From Margaritifera margaritifera (Eukaryota > Mollusca > Bivalvia > Unionida > Margaritiferidae), in contig JAQPZY010001558.1 of NCBI GenBank assembly GCA_029931535.1, positions 1,302,001 through 1,366,000 of the forward strand: a stretch of 64,000 bases of DNA. Reading direction: 5' to 3'. A program made the translations under genes and the position numbers. This document shows, piece by piece, positions 1 through 10,862 of this stretch. The notes beneath the pieces were generated by a model, which did no database searches, was not told where the DNA came from, and saw only the letters and a program-made list of their open reading frames with translations. The first letter of the stretch is position 1. Every line of letters begins with the position of its first letter.

Positions 1-750
1 ATTGGCTCACTTTTGGGGACATTTCTTTGAATATTAAAAAAAGGAACTATTATTTTTTTAATTCAGTTTTTCATAGCTTCTCCCACACTGCTTGGAGGAT
101 TTTATTGAGACTTTGTGGGCTAGATATGTTATTGGTGCAGATGCACAATAAGGTTTTACTTTTTTTTTCCTCTGGCCAATCTTTTGTAACATTATTAAAA
201 ATTTGAAAAAAGGGTATTTTGAGAATGCATCTTGTTCTTGTATTGAAACTATGTACCATATATACTCACATATAACCCGATACCAACTGCAAACTGCATA
301 GACCCAGATCTGCCATTGCATAATGCACCAGCAGGTCGGGGTCTATGCAGTTTGTAAGGACTAATCATTTGAACAAACAACATAGACCCTGATCTGCCAG
401 CTCATTATGTGACAGCAGATCATGGTCTATGTTGTTTGCATTTGGACCCATCTTATACACGAGTATATACAGTAGGTTAGATATGTTGCTAGTGTAGATG
501 CACAATAAGGTTTTACTTTTTTTTTCCCTGGCCAATTTTTTGAGACATTCTTGAAAATTTTGAATAAAGGGTATTTTGAGAATGCATCTTGGTCTTGTAT
601 TGAAACTATGTAGGCTAGCAAGTGTAGGGCACAGTAAGGTTTTATCATTTTCCTCTGGCTCATTTTTGGTAAAATTTCTTGAAGATTTTTTGAAAAAGAT
701 GAATTTGGAGACTTTGTCTTGTTGATTTAGTATTTATTAAACCCTGTGCA
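1..750. repeat. Diverged direct tandem repeat, about 110-120 bp unit
   Basis: Copies at about 118-255, 475-610 and 611-725 share a core containing the GCACAATAAGGTTTTA word, a T-rich run, CTGGCCAAT and GTATTTTGAGAATGCATCTT. The window's first 50 bases look like the end of another copy. A hairpin MITE (255-474) sits between the first two full copies, so the array is older than the insertion. No coding potential is seen. Confidence 0.6.
255..474 (+). mobile_element. Hairpin MITE copy 1 (two palindromic modules)
   Basis: Terminal inverted repeats resemble CCATATATACTCACATATAA at the left and its inverse (ACGAGTATATAC) at the right. Inside are two near-perfect hairpins. Module A has stems ACTGCATAGACCCAGATCTG and its complement around a GCATAATGC loop. 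Module B has stems around ACATAGACCCTGATCTGCC and its complement. Other copies of this family are at 49118, 49911, 50783, 57337 and 63441. There is no ORF, so it is a non-autonomous DNA element; I cannot name the superfamily. Confidence 0.7.
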
Positions 751-1404
751 ATATCACTACAGGACACTCAAAGATGTGTAGGAAACATTATGATCTTTCT
801 CCCCCTGTGGGTTCAGGATTGTACAATAGGTCCGATGCATCCTCGCTGCATGTCGTAAGAGGTGACTGAGTGGAGGCAACTTGTTTACTGTGGGTTGCAT
901 CCAGTGTTGTTGTAGAAGATCCTGGAAGTTGAGTAGTGGAGAGGCCAATGGTTGCCACTTCAATTTCAGCTAGACAGGTGATCAGAAGGGCCTGGTGTGA
1001 TCAGTTGGCTAGTCATGCCAAGCTTCAGAGGCTATCTTAAAGATATTTAGTTTAACTGTTTGACATATGGTTTAAAAGTGACCTTTGTGAGTAATCAGCA
1101 TGGTGTTGTTCACCAACCTTACAAAGGGCGGTATAAAGGGTCAATTGAGTAAAGTTTCGACTTTGTTTTAGTATATCACCCTGTGTAGCCCTGACATGAG
1201 AAACACAATAAATGAGCATAAATCTCTGTCCTGTTGTTGGGCTTTGATGTAGGTGGCAAGCACAGGTGATGAAATAATAATATGACATTTGGGGAAAACC
1301 AACCAAAATTTTAACCATTAGTGTGAGACCTGATCTCAAAAGGACCAGGAATAATTCAGCCAGCGACTTGGATAAGGAAACTTGTCTGAGTTAGGGAAAT
1401 TGGC
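750..1404. other. Non-coding stretch upstream of the Jockey-like LINE
   Basis: No exon or ORF with a recognisable product is seen. The stretch at 815-865 contains the word GCATGTCGTAAGAGGTGACT, which looks repeat-like, but I cannot assign it. It may include the decayed 5' end of the LINE that follows. Confidence 0.35.
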
Positions 1405-2650
1405 CAAGATTTCTCATCATTGAATCCAATGATGAGAACCAAAAACTAACTAAGCTATTGTGATAACCAAAGCACTTCAAGACTTAGCTGGAGAGTCAGG
1501 AAGTGTAAAAAAACTTAGTAACAGCCAACTACTTGTAGAGTGTAGCTACAAAGCTCCCTCTTATAATCTACTTCATTCATACCTATTAAGGTATTTCCAC
1601 ACAAATCTCTCAACTCTTCAAAAGGTGTCGTTTCATCTAGAGATTTTGATGACTGCAGTGCGGCTGAGATGCTTGAAAATCTCAGCCCTCAGAACATCTC
1701 ACATGTGAAACAAATCAATATTATTCACTGTAATGGCAAGTTGATTCCCACAAACACTTACAAATTGTCATTCAACTACACCACTAAGCCTACATCGATT
1801 AAAGCTGGGTTCTTAAATATCCCTGTCAACCTTTTCATTCCTAATCCTTTGCAGTGTTTCAACTGCCAGAAATATGTCCACCACAGAGATGGTTGCAAGA
1901 GGAACCAGTCTGTCTCAGATTTGGACAGGAGGGTCCTGTTCAGAGAAAGTCTCTTGTGTGAATTGTCAGGCAAAACATTTCTCATACTTTAGAGACTGTT
2001 TTAAATGGAAACTAGAGAAGGAGATTTAATGCATGAAACAGGACAAAGGCATGAGCTTTTCTGGGGCCAGAAAATTTGTGGAAGTCACAGCTCCAAGTAA
2101 CACAGCTGGCAAATCCTACACCAGCACAGCTAAAGTGGAGAAGTAACCTTCCACAAATACTATCTGTACCCAGACAGACATTACATGTTCTCAAGGTCAA
2201 ACCAAATTCACAGTCTTGAGGCCACCAAAATCCATGCTTAGCCTAGCAGCCATGCAAATGACAGCAAAGTAGATAAATCAAATAATCAGTGTGACATTGT
2301 AGCAGTTAGGACATATCAGGCTACAAATGAAAAACCACCAAAATCCAGTCCAAAAAAAGATCAGCAAACAGTGGACATAGAATCAGTGTACCACAAAAGA
2401 TTCCCAACTCTCCTACCAAGAAACAGGTTTAATCTGGTCCACCAAAAGAGGAGCAGACTGCTGGTGCCAGTGGTAATGCATGTTCTAAACCAAACAAGGG
2501 GAGGATTCAAGAATGTACTAGATTTCCCAAAGGATCAGATGATCCTATCAAGCTTAATAAGCTTGGGAACCAAGAGAGTACGGACACTGGAGAGCCCCCT
2601 GATATCACACCAGGGAAAGTTCCCAGAAGTCCCATACTTCCACCAATTTC
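1405..2650 (+). pseudogene. LINE ORF1 (gag-like, CCHC zinc knuckle), broken
   Basis: Three frames carry pieces of a Jockey-type ORF1. The first (to about 1700) has a short stretch typical of the N-terminal region, around SQLLVECSYKAPSYNLL. The second (1669-1992) has the segment TSIKAGFLNIPVNLFIPNPL, leading into a CCHC zinc knuckle, CFNCQKYVHHRDGC (C-x2-C-x4-H-x4-C), at about 1855-1896. A stop follows at 1990-1992 and the rest to 2650 is low-complexity remains. In this family the product binds LINE RNA. The assignment rests on the zinc knuckle spacing and the position just upstream of an endonuclease ORF. Confidence 0.75.
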
Positions 2651-2656
2651 ATAAAT

Positions 2657-3187
2657 ATGTCTGACATCATAGTACAATGGAATTGCAGAGGTTTAAAGGC
2701 AAATTTTGATGAAATTAGTCTTCTACTTAAAGAATATGATCCAATTGTTGTTTATCTTCAGGAAACCTTTTTAAAAGAAAACGATAGAGTTCATCTAAAA
2801 ACTTCCTTATGTACAGCACCTTTTCAAGAAATACTGATAAGGCTGCTGGAGGAATCCATCATCATAAATAATAAATCTTCTCATGGTCACATTAATCTCA
2901 GTACTACTTTACATACTGTAGCTGTTCATGTGTCATTACATAAAACTCTTTCTCTTTGTTCAATATATCTCCCTCCAAGCATTCCGGCCAATCAATCTGA
3001 TTTTGACCATCTTATTGATCAGTTGCCTATACCTTGTGTTTTGCTTGGTGACTTTAATGGCCACCATACCCTTTGGGACTGTAAAGATATCAACAAGAGA
3101 AGGAAGAAGATAGAAGACTTTGTTTCAAAACACAATCTTAGCCTCTGTAATGATAAGTCATATACCTACCTGCATCTTGTCACATGA
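2657..3187 (+). pseudogene. LINE ORF2 N-terminus: AP-type endonuclease
   Basis: A 176-codon open stretch starts at an ATG just after ORF1. It begins with the endonuclease signature IIVQWNCRGLKANFDEI, then has VVYLQET (the catalytic Glu box), VHVSLH and CSIYLPP, and then LLGDFNGHHTLWDC, the conserved GDFN-x-HH-x-LW box of Jockey-type LINEs. The frame stops at 3187, where the family's SSLDL box would follow; the bases after it still resemble that box. The domain nicks target DNA to prime reverse transcription. The family call is firm; the element is dead downstream. Confidence 0.85.
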
Positions 3188-3864
3188 TCCTACTCGTCCT
3201 TAGATCTGACTATGTACAGTCCATCTCTTTTACTTGATTTTTCTTGGGAAGTTGTTGATAACCTATATGGTATTGACCACTTTCCAATATATTTAAGAAG
3301 TAATATTCCCAAACCTCAAGGGCTTGGGCAGAGATGAAAATTGAACAAGGCAGATTGGGAAATGTTTTAATCCCTCTGCAAGTCAAAGCTGACAGCTGAT
3401 CATTTTGACAATGAAGTGGATCCAATACTCCTATTTACAGATATACTCCAGGATGTTGCTGGTGACTTTGGCAATTCCAAAATGTGTCAGGAAACCATGG
3501 TTTGATGATGTATGCAAAGACACCATCAGAGAATGGAAAAAGGTCCTTCAATATTTCAATGCCAATCCAACAACTGAAAATCTGAATAAATATATCCGAG
3601 CTACAGCTTGTCATACTATTCGATAGAGTGAGAGGAAAACATGGAGATCATAAGTCTCTGGGTTGAACTCTCACTCCTCTATTAAATTAGTATTGAATAT
3701 AGTATGAAAAATCATTGGCAAAAATAAAACAGCTATATCAAGTATTTAAAGAAATGAGATTAAATGGTCACAACCATACCAGAAATCTCAAACACATTGG
3801 CCTAAATATTCTTGAAGAATTCCTCACAAGAGAATTATTCTGAAATCTTCTGCTGTGTCAAGAC

Positions 3865-5650
3865 TTGAAAAAAAGGGTTCCTCTAAATTTCAGATCTGCT
3901 AATACTGAAGATTACAATAAACCTTTCACTCTCAGAGAGTTACAAAACTTTCTTGATCAAGCCCATGACATTTCAGCAGGATCAGATGATATCCACTATC
4001 AATTTATGAAATACTTACCTGACACAGGTCTAAATACACTACTAAACATTTTTGAATAAAATTTGGGAAACTGACAACTTTCCGCAGTCCTTGCAAGAAG
4101 CAACAGTGATACCAGTACCCAAACTTGGAAAGTACCAAACCAACCCTTGCAACTATCATCCCATGTCATTAACAAGCTGTATTTGCAAAATCATGGAACA
4201 GATGATAAATGATAGACTACTCTGGTATCTTTAATCCAACAAACTACTATCACATTCAACACGGATTCAGATGCCAGAGAAGCACAATAGACTATCTTAT
4301 CAGACTTGAAGTATTTATTAGAGAAGCTTTTATAAAAGAAGAACATACAGTTGTCATCTTTTTCGACTTGGAGGAAACTTATGACACCACATGGAAGTAT
4401 AGCATAATGAATCACCTATTCAACCTAGGTCTAAATGGTCACCTAACTAACTTTATCTGTAATGTTTTGAAAGATAGAAACCTCAGAGTTAAGGTTGGCA
4501 GCCCTCTTTCTGAAAGCTATCCTTAGGAGATGTGTGTACCTCAGGGCAGCATGTTGTCAATCACACTGTTCAATATCAAAATTAACAGCATAGTGAAATG
4601 CCTTAATCCAGGAACTGACTGCTCATTATATGTCGACTGTTTGATCTGCTATAGATTAAAGAGTGCACATACTATTGAACATCCACTGCAAATAGAGTTC
4701 AGAAATGGGCAGAAGAAAATGGGTTCAAATTTTTAAAATAAAAACTAGCTGTATGCACTTCTGTCGATTACATCATATTCATGATGACCCAAAGCTCTGT
4801 CTGGATGGTTGTCTTATTCCTGTTGTGGAGATAAATTTCTAGGGCTTATTTTTGACTATAAAACTGACTTTTCTTCCATGTATTAGATACCTCAGGGACA
4901 AATGTCAAAAAGCCCTGGACTTTAATATGAGTCATGGCAAGTACAGATTTGGGAGCAGATTGGAAGGTCTTGCTCCAGTTATACAGGTCATTAGTAAGGT
5001 CAAAACATGACTATGGCTCAATTGTGTACGGATTAGCTTCTAAATCTTACTTACAGATGCTCAATCCGATACACAATCAGGGACTTAGACTCAGTCTGGG
5101 TGCATTTAGAACTTCCCCTTCAGAAAATCTCTATCTTGAGGCAAATTAACCATCACTTTATCTCAGATGAATGAAATTGGCTCCTCAGTATGTTACCAAA
5201 CTATCTTCTGATCCATCTAACCCCACATATGATGCAGTCTTTAGGTCCAAATACCAAACCTTGTAAGTTCAGAAACCAAACTTCATTCCACCTTTTGGCA
5301 TACAAATTTGTCCTCACTTAGAAACAGCAAAAGTTATTGTTGGAAATATTGCACAATTCTGTGTTTCCATATCACCACCATGGTTATTAAAACATCCCAA
5401 AATAATATTTGACCTTTATGAATTCAAAAAGTCCTCAACAAATCCTCTCCTTTTTTAGAGTCAGTTCAATGAAATCAGGGCCTCCTATCATAGCCATATA
5501 CTCCTGTATACAGACACACATATCTTACTCATGCATACCTCCAGAATGGAGAACTACAATCGGAATGAATACCATACCAGTGTCCACCAAGAGTGGAACA
5601 CATTCTTGTCAAGTGTGTCGATTTCTACCCTGTGAGACAGAAGCATTTTG
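3865..5650 (+). pseudogene. LINE ORF2: reverse transcriptase, broken
   Basis: Successive frames carry RT blocks in order: the fingers segment with AGSDDIHYQFMKYLP (3865-4059), the EATVIPVPKLGK and NYHPMSLTSCICKIMEQMI blocks (4052-4234), HGFRCQRST and VVIFFDLEETYDTTW (4209-4526), VPQGSMLSITLFNIKIN (4530-4600), and YVDC where an active enzyme has YADD. Weak 3' remains (5409-5651) include an IPPEWRTTI-like piece typical of the C-terminal region. Several stops and frame changes separate the blocks. The altered YADD box and the stops show it is inactive. Confidence 0.85.
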
Positions 5651-5719
5651 ACATGAACTGCTTGAAGAAACCATATGAGGATATGTACTGCCCTAGAAAA
5701 TCTTGGACTTTTTAAGGGA

Positions 5720-6626
5720 ATGTAGATTATATAACAAATTTTAATAATTTATTAAGGATATTACATGTGTTACTGTTATCTGTTATTTTATATATGTTTG
5801 ACAGAATTTTAACATCTTTATATTTTATATTTTATCTTGTTGTACTTAATGTTTACATTTATTTGGAAGGGTTTATTCTAATTTTTTTTGGCAATTCATT
5901 TTTACATTGTTAGAACTGTACCTTTAGTTGGCACTACATAGCCACTTTTGTACTGAGGTGCCATAAGACACTACTACATACATATTCTGATCTTTCATTT
6001 CTCCTAAGGTCTTGAGAGAGGGAGAATGTATGTTGTTTGTCATATAAGAAAAATATATTCTGAAGAACATGCCTGAAGTGAGGAGATATGTATGTCTGTG
6101 ATTGCAGGTATATCTACATATACATATCACCACTTTTTTATGATATCATCACGATAATATCATGATGTTTATCCAGTTTTTATGATATATTATCCATTAC
6201 ACTTAAGACAAGTGCATGGCCAAGTGTCAAGGCCAAGATTATAGGTCACAGAAAATTCTATTGTTTTTTTTTCCACTAATGATTGCCTATAGACCTGTAG
6301 ACCTTGTACATTCAAAAACCAAACTTCATTCCACCTTTTGGGATACGAATTTGTCCTCAGGTTTTTATAGTTGACAAACATGTATCAATTGAAATGTACT
6401 AATGCTGAGGACACAGTTGATTATAGTAAGCATGCTACTCTGTACTAGTGCTTTGTATTGAAGTGAATTGGAAATGGATTTATGCAGGCTGGGTGGGTGG
6501 GTGGCATATAGCTCAAATGTATGCAATTTATCTGATCTTATTTTGTTGCAGATATTGTTATTGCACCTAATCCAATGATGATACATTATAATGCCAATAT
6601 AACATTACTAGTAAAGAGTATTATAT
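5720..6626. other. AT-rich intergenic/intronic DNA with repeat fragments
   Basis: No exon is seen. About 6290-6365 repeats part of the LINE 3' region at 5255-5325 (shared word AAACTTCATTCCACCTTTTG). About 6040-6130, with AGAACATGCCTGAA and GAGATATGTATGTCTGTGA, resembles 62810-62860 just upstream of the membrane exon, so a dispersed repeat lies near both ends of the gene. Confidence 0.45.
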
Positions 6627-6895
6627 GGTAAGACGGGGACATCAGTAGTAAGCAGCATTATAAGTAAGACAGGAACATCACTAGCAGGCAGTATTACCGG
6701 TAAGACAGGAACATCACTAGCAGGCAGTATTACCAGTAAGACAGGGACATCACTAGCAGGCAGTATTACCGGTAAGACAGGGACATCACTAGCAGGCAGT
6801 ATTACCGGTAAGACAGGAACATCACTAGCAGGCAGTATTACCGGTAAGACAGGAACATCACAAGTAGGCAGTATTACAGGTAAGACAGGGACAAT
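6627..6895. repeat. 36-bp minisatellite, about 7 copies
   Basis: Unit GGTAAGACAGGAACATCACT followed by AGCAGGCAGTATTACC, 36 bp, repeated about seven times with few differences. Because 36 is a multiple of three, the minus strand is open as a 12-residue periodic peptide, which I treat as accidental. Each unit contains GGTAAGA, which matches a splice-donor consensus. It ends about 170 bp before a host exon. Confidence 0.85.
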
Positions 6896-7066
6896 GTTCA
6901 ACTCAGCATGCTTTGCTACATAACAAAGGGAACAGAAAGTACTGCAAATTTTCAGGTACAGCAGGAAACTCTGAATGTAGGCTGTATTTATTTCTCATTA
7001 CATTATATGTAATAAGCCCATACATTACTCTTCCGCGTTTTGTACATGACATAATTGATTTTACAG

Positions 7067-7185
7067 GATATTACAAACTGGTGTGTAAGCCAGAGTGGAC
7101 AGGGACAAACTGTAATGTACCAATAAACAGGACTGAATTCTGCAGAAGTAATAAGTGTGACCTTCAGCACATGGATTACTGCAAT
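7067..7185 (+). CDS. Exon A of the Notch-like gene: DSL/EGF-type end
   Basis: The exon follows a TGATTTTACAG acceptor and ends at a GTAAGT donor. It starts in phase 1 (first two bases complete a codon) and ends in phase 0. It encodes 39 whole codons beginning YYKLVCKPEWTGTNCNVPIN. The C-x3-W-T-G-x2-C pattern is the usual end of a DSL domain or an EGF repeat; only one cysteine precedes the WTG motif here, which fits DSL slightly better. Three further cysteines follow (FCRSNKC and DYC), leading to the cysteine-rich start of exon B. The rest of the domain must lie in an upstream exon that I could not find. The phase match to exon B supports direct joining across a 16.6 kb intron. Confidence 0.6.
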
Positions 7186-8798
7186 GTAAGTTACCTAATT
7201 TAATAACATTACAAGTCAAATCAAGAAAGTATCAGTTTCAGATATTGAACCCCAGACCACAGAGATACAAAGCAAATGGCTTAACCACTGTGCTTACCCA
7301 CACATATTATGGAGTATCACTTCCTACTAATATTTTCATTGATACATTATCATGTTTTGAATGAGAAACAACACTGCAACCTGTTCTATAGGTAATCTTT
7401 CAGTGCCGCTATTTAAATAGTGTCAGCATCACCATATCATAACTAGAATTCTGTATTTGTAAAATACATAACCCCCTCTTCCCAGTTTTGATCTCCAACA
7501 TGAGTTTTGAGCCACTTGGGTAGGTCCTTGAGGATAAGAACTGCACCAAAAAAAGTCAGTTGGGATGTGCATTTGCCTTTCATGCCCAGTAAGTACATAC
7601 ATGGTTATAGGGTGGGGATCTCAGTAGTTTCCAAGCTTTTGGAGGTAATGTTGAACCTCTGGGCCAATGTCAGTTGCAGTTGTCTTTTCATGCCCAATAA
7701 ATGTATATAAGGTTACATAGTTTCCAAGTTACGAACCACAGGCTAAGTCTCAGGCTATATGGATGTATACATAAATTTGTCTTTTTGATGTGCAGTAAGT
7801 ATATTGATGATTATAGGGTAGGAATCACAATAGTATCCTTGTTGTGGCCCCAGAGTATAACCCAGGAGTTCCAGCCTGACATTTACTGACACTTGGGTCA
7901 TAGATTTCACATGCCTATTTTCAGCCATGTGAGACAAATAACTCAGGATTTACTTGAAATTTTTTATGTAAATTCGCCCATACCCTCTAGCCCCACCCTC
8001 AGGGACAAGATCAGATTCCAAAGGTGTTGGTACAATCTGCACCAATGGGACTGTCATTGATCCACGTTTCGTATGTTGAGCTTTAACAGTGCCGGAGGAG
8101 TTCAAGGGCATTACACATGTATATGTAGTATGTAATACAGCCATATAAATGTAGGTTTGAACTGTATCAATATGTATGTTACAATATGTATGGGCAACCA
8201 TCACTGCTGAAATTACAAGAATGAAATGGTGTAGTATGAAATGAAATGATTTAAACCAACAAATGGAATGATGAATTCAGATTCAAAGTGTAATTATAAA
8301 GTATTAAATGAAATGATTGGAAGAAACAGAATGGAATAAAGAAATCAAATTCAAAATTAAATCCTATCAGAATGAAATATGTTGCAACATTACACTTTAT
8401 GTAATAGGAAAGAAAATGAAGTACAAACAAATGGAATGATTTGCACAAACCAGTCTGAATGGCCAACTGAAAATTCAAAATAAAATAACCGGATGATTAT
8501 CAATGCTGTATAATTTAAAATGTAATTTGAAGTATAATAATTTACATGCCATAAAAAGAAGTCAAAGAAAAGCAAATAATGGAAATAAATATTATATCAA
8601 CCAATATGTTTACAGTTGAAATGATATGATAGGGAAGAATACCAAATGGCACAATGTGCATAGAAAGTAAACAGTTTAACAAAGTCTGGCTGGGACTAGA
8701 ATTACAATTTAGGGTCAAACTACTAATCAGTTTAGCAAAAAAAGAAACATACACAGGGTGGCACTGCCATCCATGACACAAGGTGTTTGATGCTCCAA
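7186..8798. other. Intron DNA with short degenerate tandem repeats
   Basis: No further exon is seen. About 7500-7860 holds three diverged copies of a roughly 120-bp unit (shared words TCATGCCCAGTAAGTACATA and GGTTATAGGGT). About 8220-8560 holds GAAATGAAATGATT-rich diverged repeats. Confidence 0.45.
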
Positions 8799-9824
8799 CT
8801 TATAATCTACAGGCATGTTTACAGCTGTCGGCAGAGGATTTATTGCATGCAACATTCAAATAGCCAAGATCCAATAGGTGTAATTATCAATATCAAGAGA
8901 AATCTATAAGGTAAGTGTTTCTTTTTTAAAGATATAAACTATAACAATATTTTCCAATCAGCACAAAGTGATTTGATCCACATTATAGATTGTGCATGCC
9001 AAAGTGTGTCTGTATTTTATCTCTTGCACTGCACCAACTTCCAAGGCTTTAACAAACCTAGATCTATCAATAAAGGAGATGAAATCTGAATCTTATTTGA
9101 TCAATAATAATTACCACATTTATACAGCTGAAGTAGCATACATACTAGAACAACAAGTTTGTTCTCAACCACTTTTTGATTTATCTGACATTACTGGCCA
9201 CCTGTACATGCACATAAATTTGCCCAATCTTTATTTGTTATCATGTTACTTTTTAAGTGTTTATTCGTCCTTGGTTTCCCCCACCTCCTGTAGAACAGGG
9301 TTGTTCACAGCAACAGATTTTTTAGAAGGAGTGGAGGAGAGGGAGGCAGAGCAAATATAATTTTATTTAGAATCCTGACTCATGACCCTTCTGCAGATGT
9401 AATACCCCATCCACTCCACCCTTTTCCAGATGCATTGGGTAATTGAGGGGAAAACATTCTTTGTTACAGAATTTAAAACTAAATGAATAAGTGAACAAGT
9501 AAACATTTGTATCCTTACATCTATAATATCATAGTTAGGGGTGTTTTATAAAATAATAAATACAAACACAATTTGTTTCTTTATAAAACACACTGTCATA
9601 TTTATCACACAACATCAAGGCATCCTTACTGATTACATGCGACTTATCAGGTAATGACAGGCATGAATAAACCAATTTCAGCATCAGATGTAGGAAAATA
9701 TCAGGGAAGGGTGACAGTGATAGATTTTATCAGAATAAAAAAAGAAAAAAACAGCTTCAGGGCTTCCTAACTGATAGTCTGTGACCCTTAGGGTTATGAC
9801 AAGATTGGATAAACCCCATTTCTT

Positions 9825-9825
<1 letters not shown>

Positions 9826-9879
<54 letters not shown>

Positions 9880-9902
9880 CACACACACACACACACACAC
9901 AC
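9826..9902. repeat. (TC)n(AC)n microsatellite
   Basis: A pure TC run of about 50 bases is followed by an AC run of about 25 bases. The matching place in the other arm of the inverted repeat (near 13555) has only a short GTGTGACAGACAGACAG stretch, so expansion happened after the arms separated. Confidence 0.95.
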
Positions 9903-10655
9903 AATTTATAACCAAAATGGAAGGATTTAACTTGGGCTTTCTGGTGACTGATGGAACAATGCTAGTGTTGAGTAACATAAGTACTCAATATTTATTTGTT
10001 AAAGTGTGCACTTAGGATAATGAGTATGTTTTCATCAATATTAACATGCATTTCTCAAAATTCAAATGGCAATTAATGATCAACAAAGGGTTTTCTGACC
10101 ATGGAACTGAAATCTCTTCATTTGGACCTATATTGTCATCACAAGTCTGAAGAATTTAGCAAAAAGCAGAGTGCCATGCCAGTCAAAATTGTCATTGGGC
10201 AATGAAGTTATAGATTTGCTGGGGAAAATATAGGAACTCTCATCCAGTAACTGCAGCAGTGAAGTGCAACCTCTGAACCTACAGACCATGCTATTGCTTC
10301 TTCAAAAATTGGCATTTCCTAAAATATGGAGTGGAGTTGTGGAATGGAGTAGAGGAGTGGAGTGGCAGGGTGGGGATTTGGAGAAAGATTCGAATGTGAT
10401 ATGAATGAAATGATTGTCTCTTTGCTTTCAGTATTGTGTATGTAAACAGTTTCATTTTGTTTTTTTACAGGTACTATATGTGTTTCAACTTATAATATGT
10501 ACATAGAGGCAGTGAGACTAAGTAATGATGAAAAAATCTGAAATGATCTTTGACAAATGCTGATTGGTGAGTTGACAGAAATCAGAGAAAAATCCAAAAA
10601 TTTCATCTGATGTATTTCTTTTCTGTCTTTTTTATCATATTGCGACCTGAGGTTT

Positions 10656-10850
10656 TTATTTTTGGTGTTTTTGGGGCACAACAACACATGAAGGTTATAG
10701 TGTGCCAAGGCAAGTAATGTAAAGTGCCTTGCCAGGGACACCCCACAGCAGCGGACATGGTCTGATCCGATGGCACAAATTGAACCCACACCCTTTTGGT
10801 CATGAGTCTGACATGCGAACAACTGTGACTCTGTATTGCAATTGAGAGCT
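10656..10850 (-). mobile_element. tRNA-derived SINE inside arm 1
   Basis: On the minus strand it has a B-box-like stretch (complement of TTGAACCC near 10778) and the core that reads CCTTGGCAAGGCACTTTAC-like on that strand (near 10716-10740). The same SINE is in arm 2 at about 12590-12775 in the opposite orientation, so it was present before or during formation of the inverted repeat. A related copy is at 45820-46000. Confidence 0.6.
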
Positions 10851-10862
10851 ATACATTTAAAT

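Larger units (their letters stand above)
1405..5720 (+). mobile_element. Degenerate Jockey-like LINE, copy 1 (gag, endonuclease, RT)
   Basis: A non-LTR retrotransposon in the order gag-like ORF1, endonuclease and reverse transcriptase, all on the + strand and broken by many stops and shifts. ORF1 remains run from about 1405 to 2650 and ORF2 from 2657 to about 5650. An AT-rich tail follows near 5700. A second copy of the same family is at 19427-21440, and a short 3' piece recurs at about 6290-6365. It lies upstream of the first host exon, in what is probably an intron or 5' flank. It cannot be active because RT and ORF1 are interrupted and the RT active-site box is changed. Confidence 0.85.
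8799..10862 (+). repeat. Arm 1 of a large diverged inverted repeat
   Basis: This arm is the reverse complement of 12575-14045 plus 19010-19428, with roughly 70-80 percent match by eye. Anchors include CTACAGGCATGTTTACAGCT (arm 1, near 8810) against its inverse near 19390-19410, the GATTGTCTCTTTGCTTTCAG word near 10410 against 13000, and a SINE present in both arms. The two halves of arm 2 align to adjacent points near 9205-9212, so the 14046-19010 block was inserted later. I see no coding sequence in the arms. Confidence 0.75.

Noticed and set aside
6608..6901. A 97-codon minus-strand frame with 12-residue repeats (VPVLPVILPASD)
   Set aside because: It is created by a 36-bp minisatellite with no start context, splice sites or flanking coding sequence.
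9684..9902. Arg/Glu- and Cys/Val-repeat frame on the minus strand
   Set aside because: It is a translation of the (TC)n(AC)n microsatellite.
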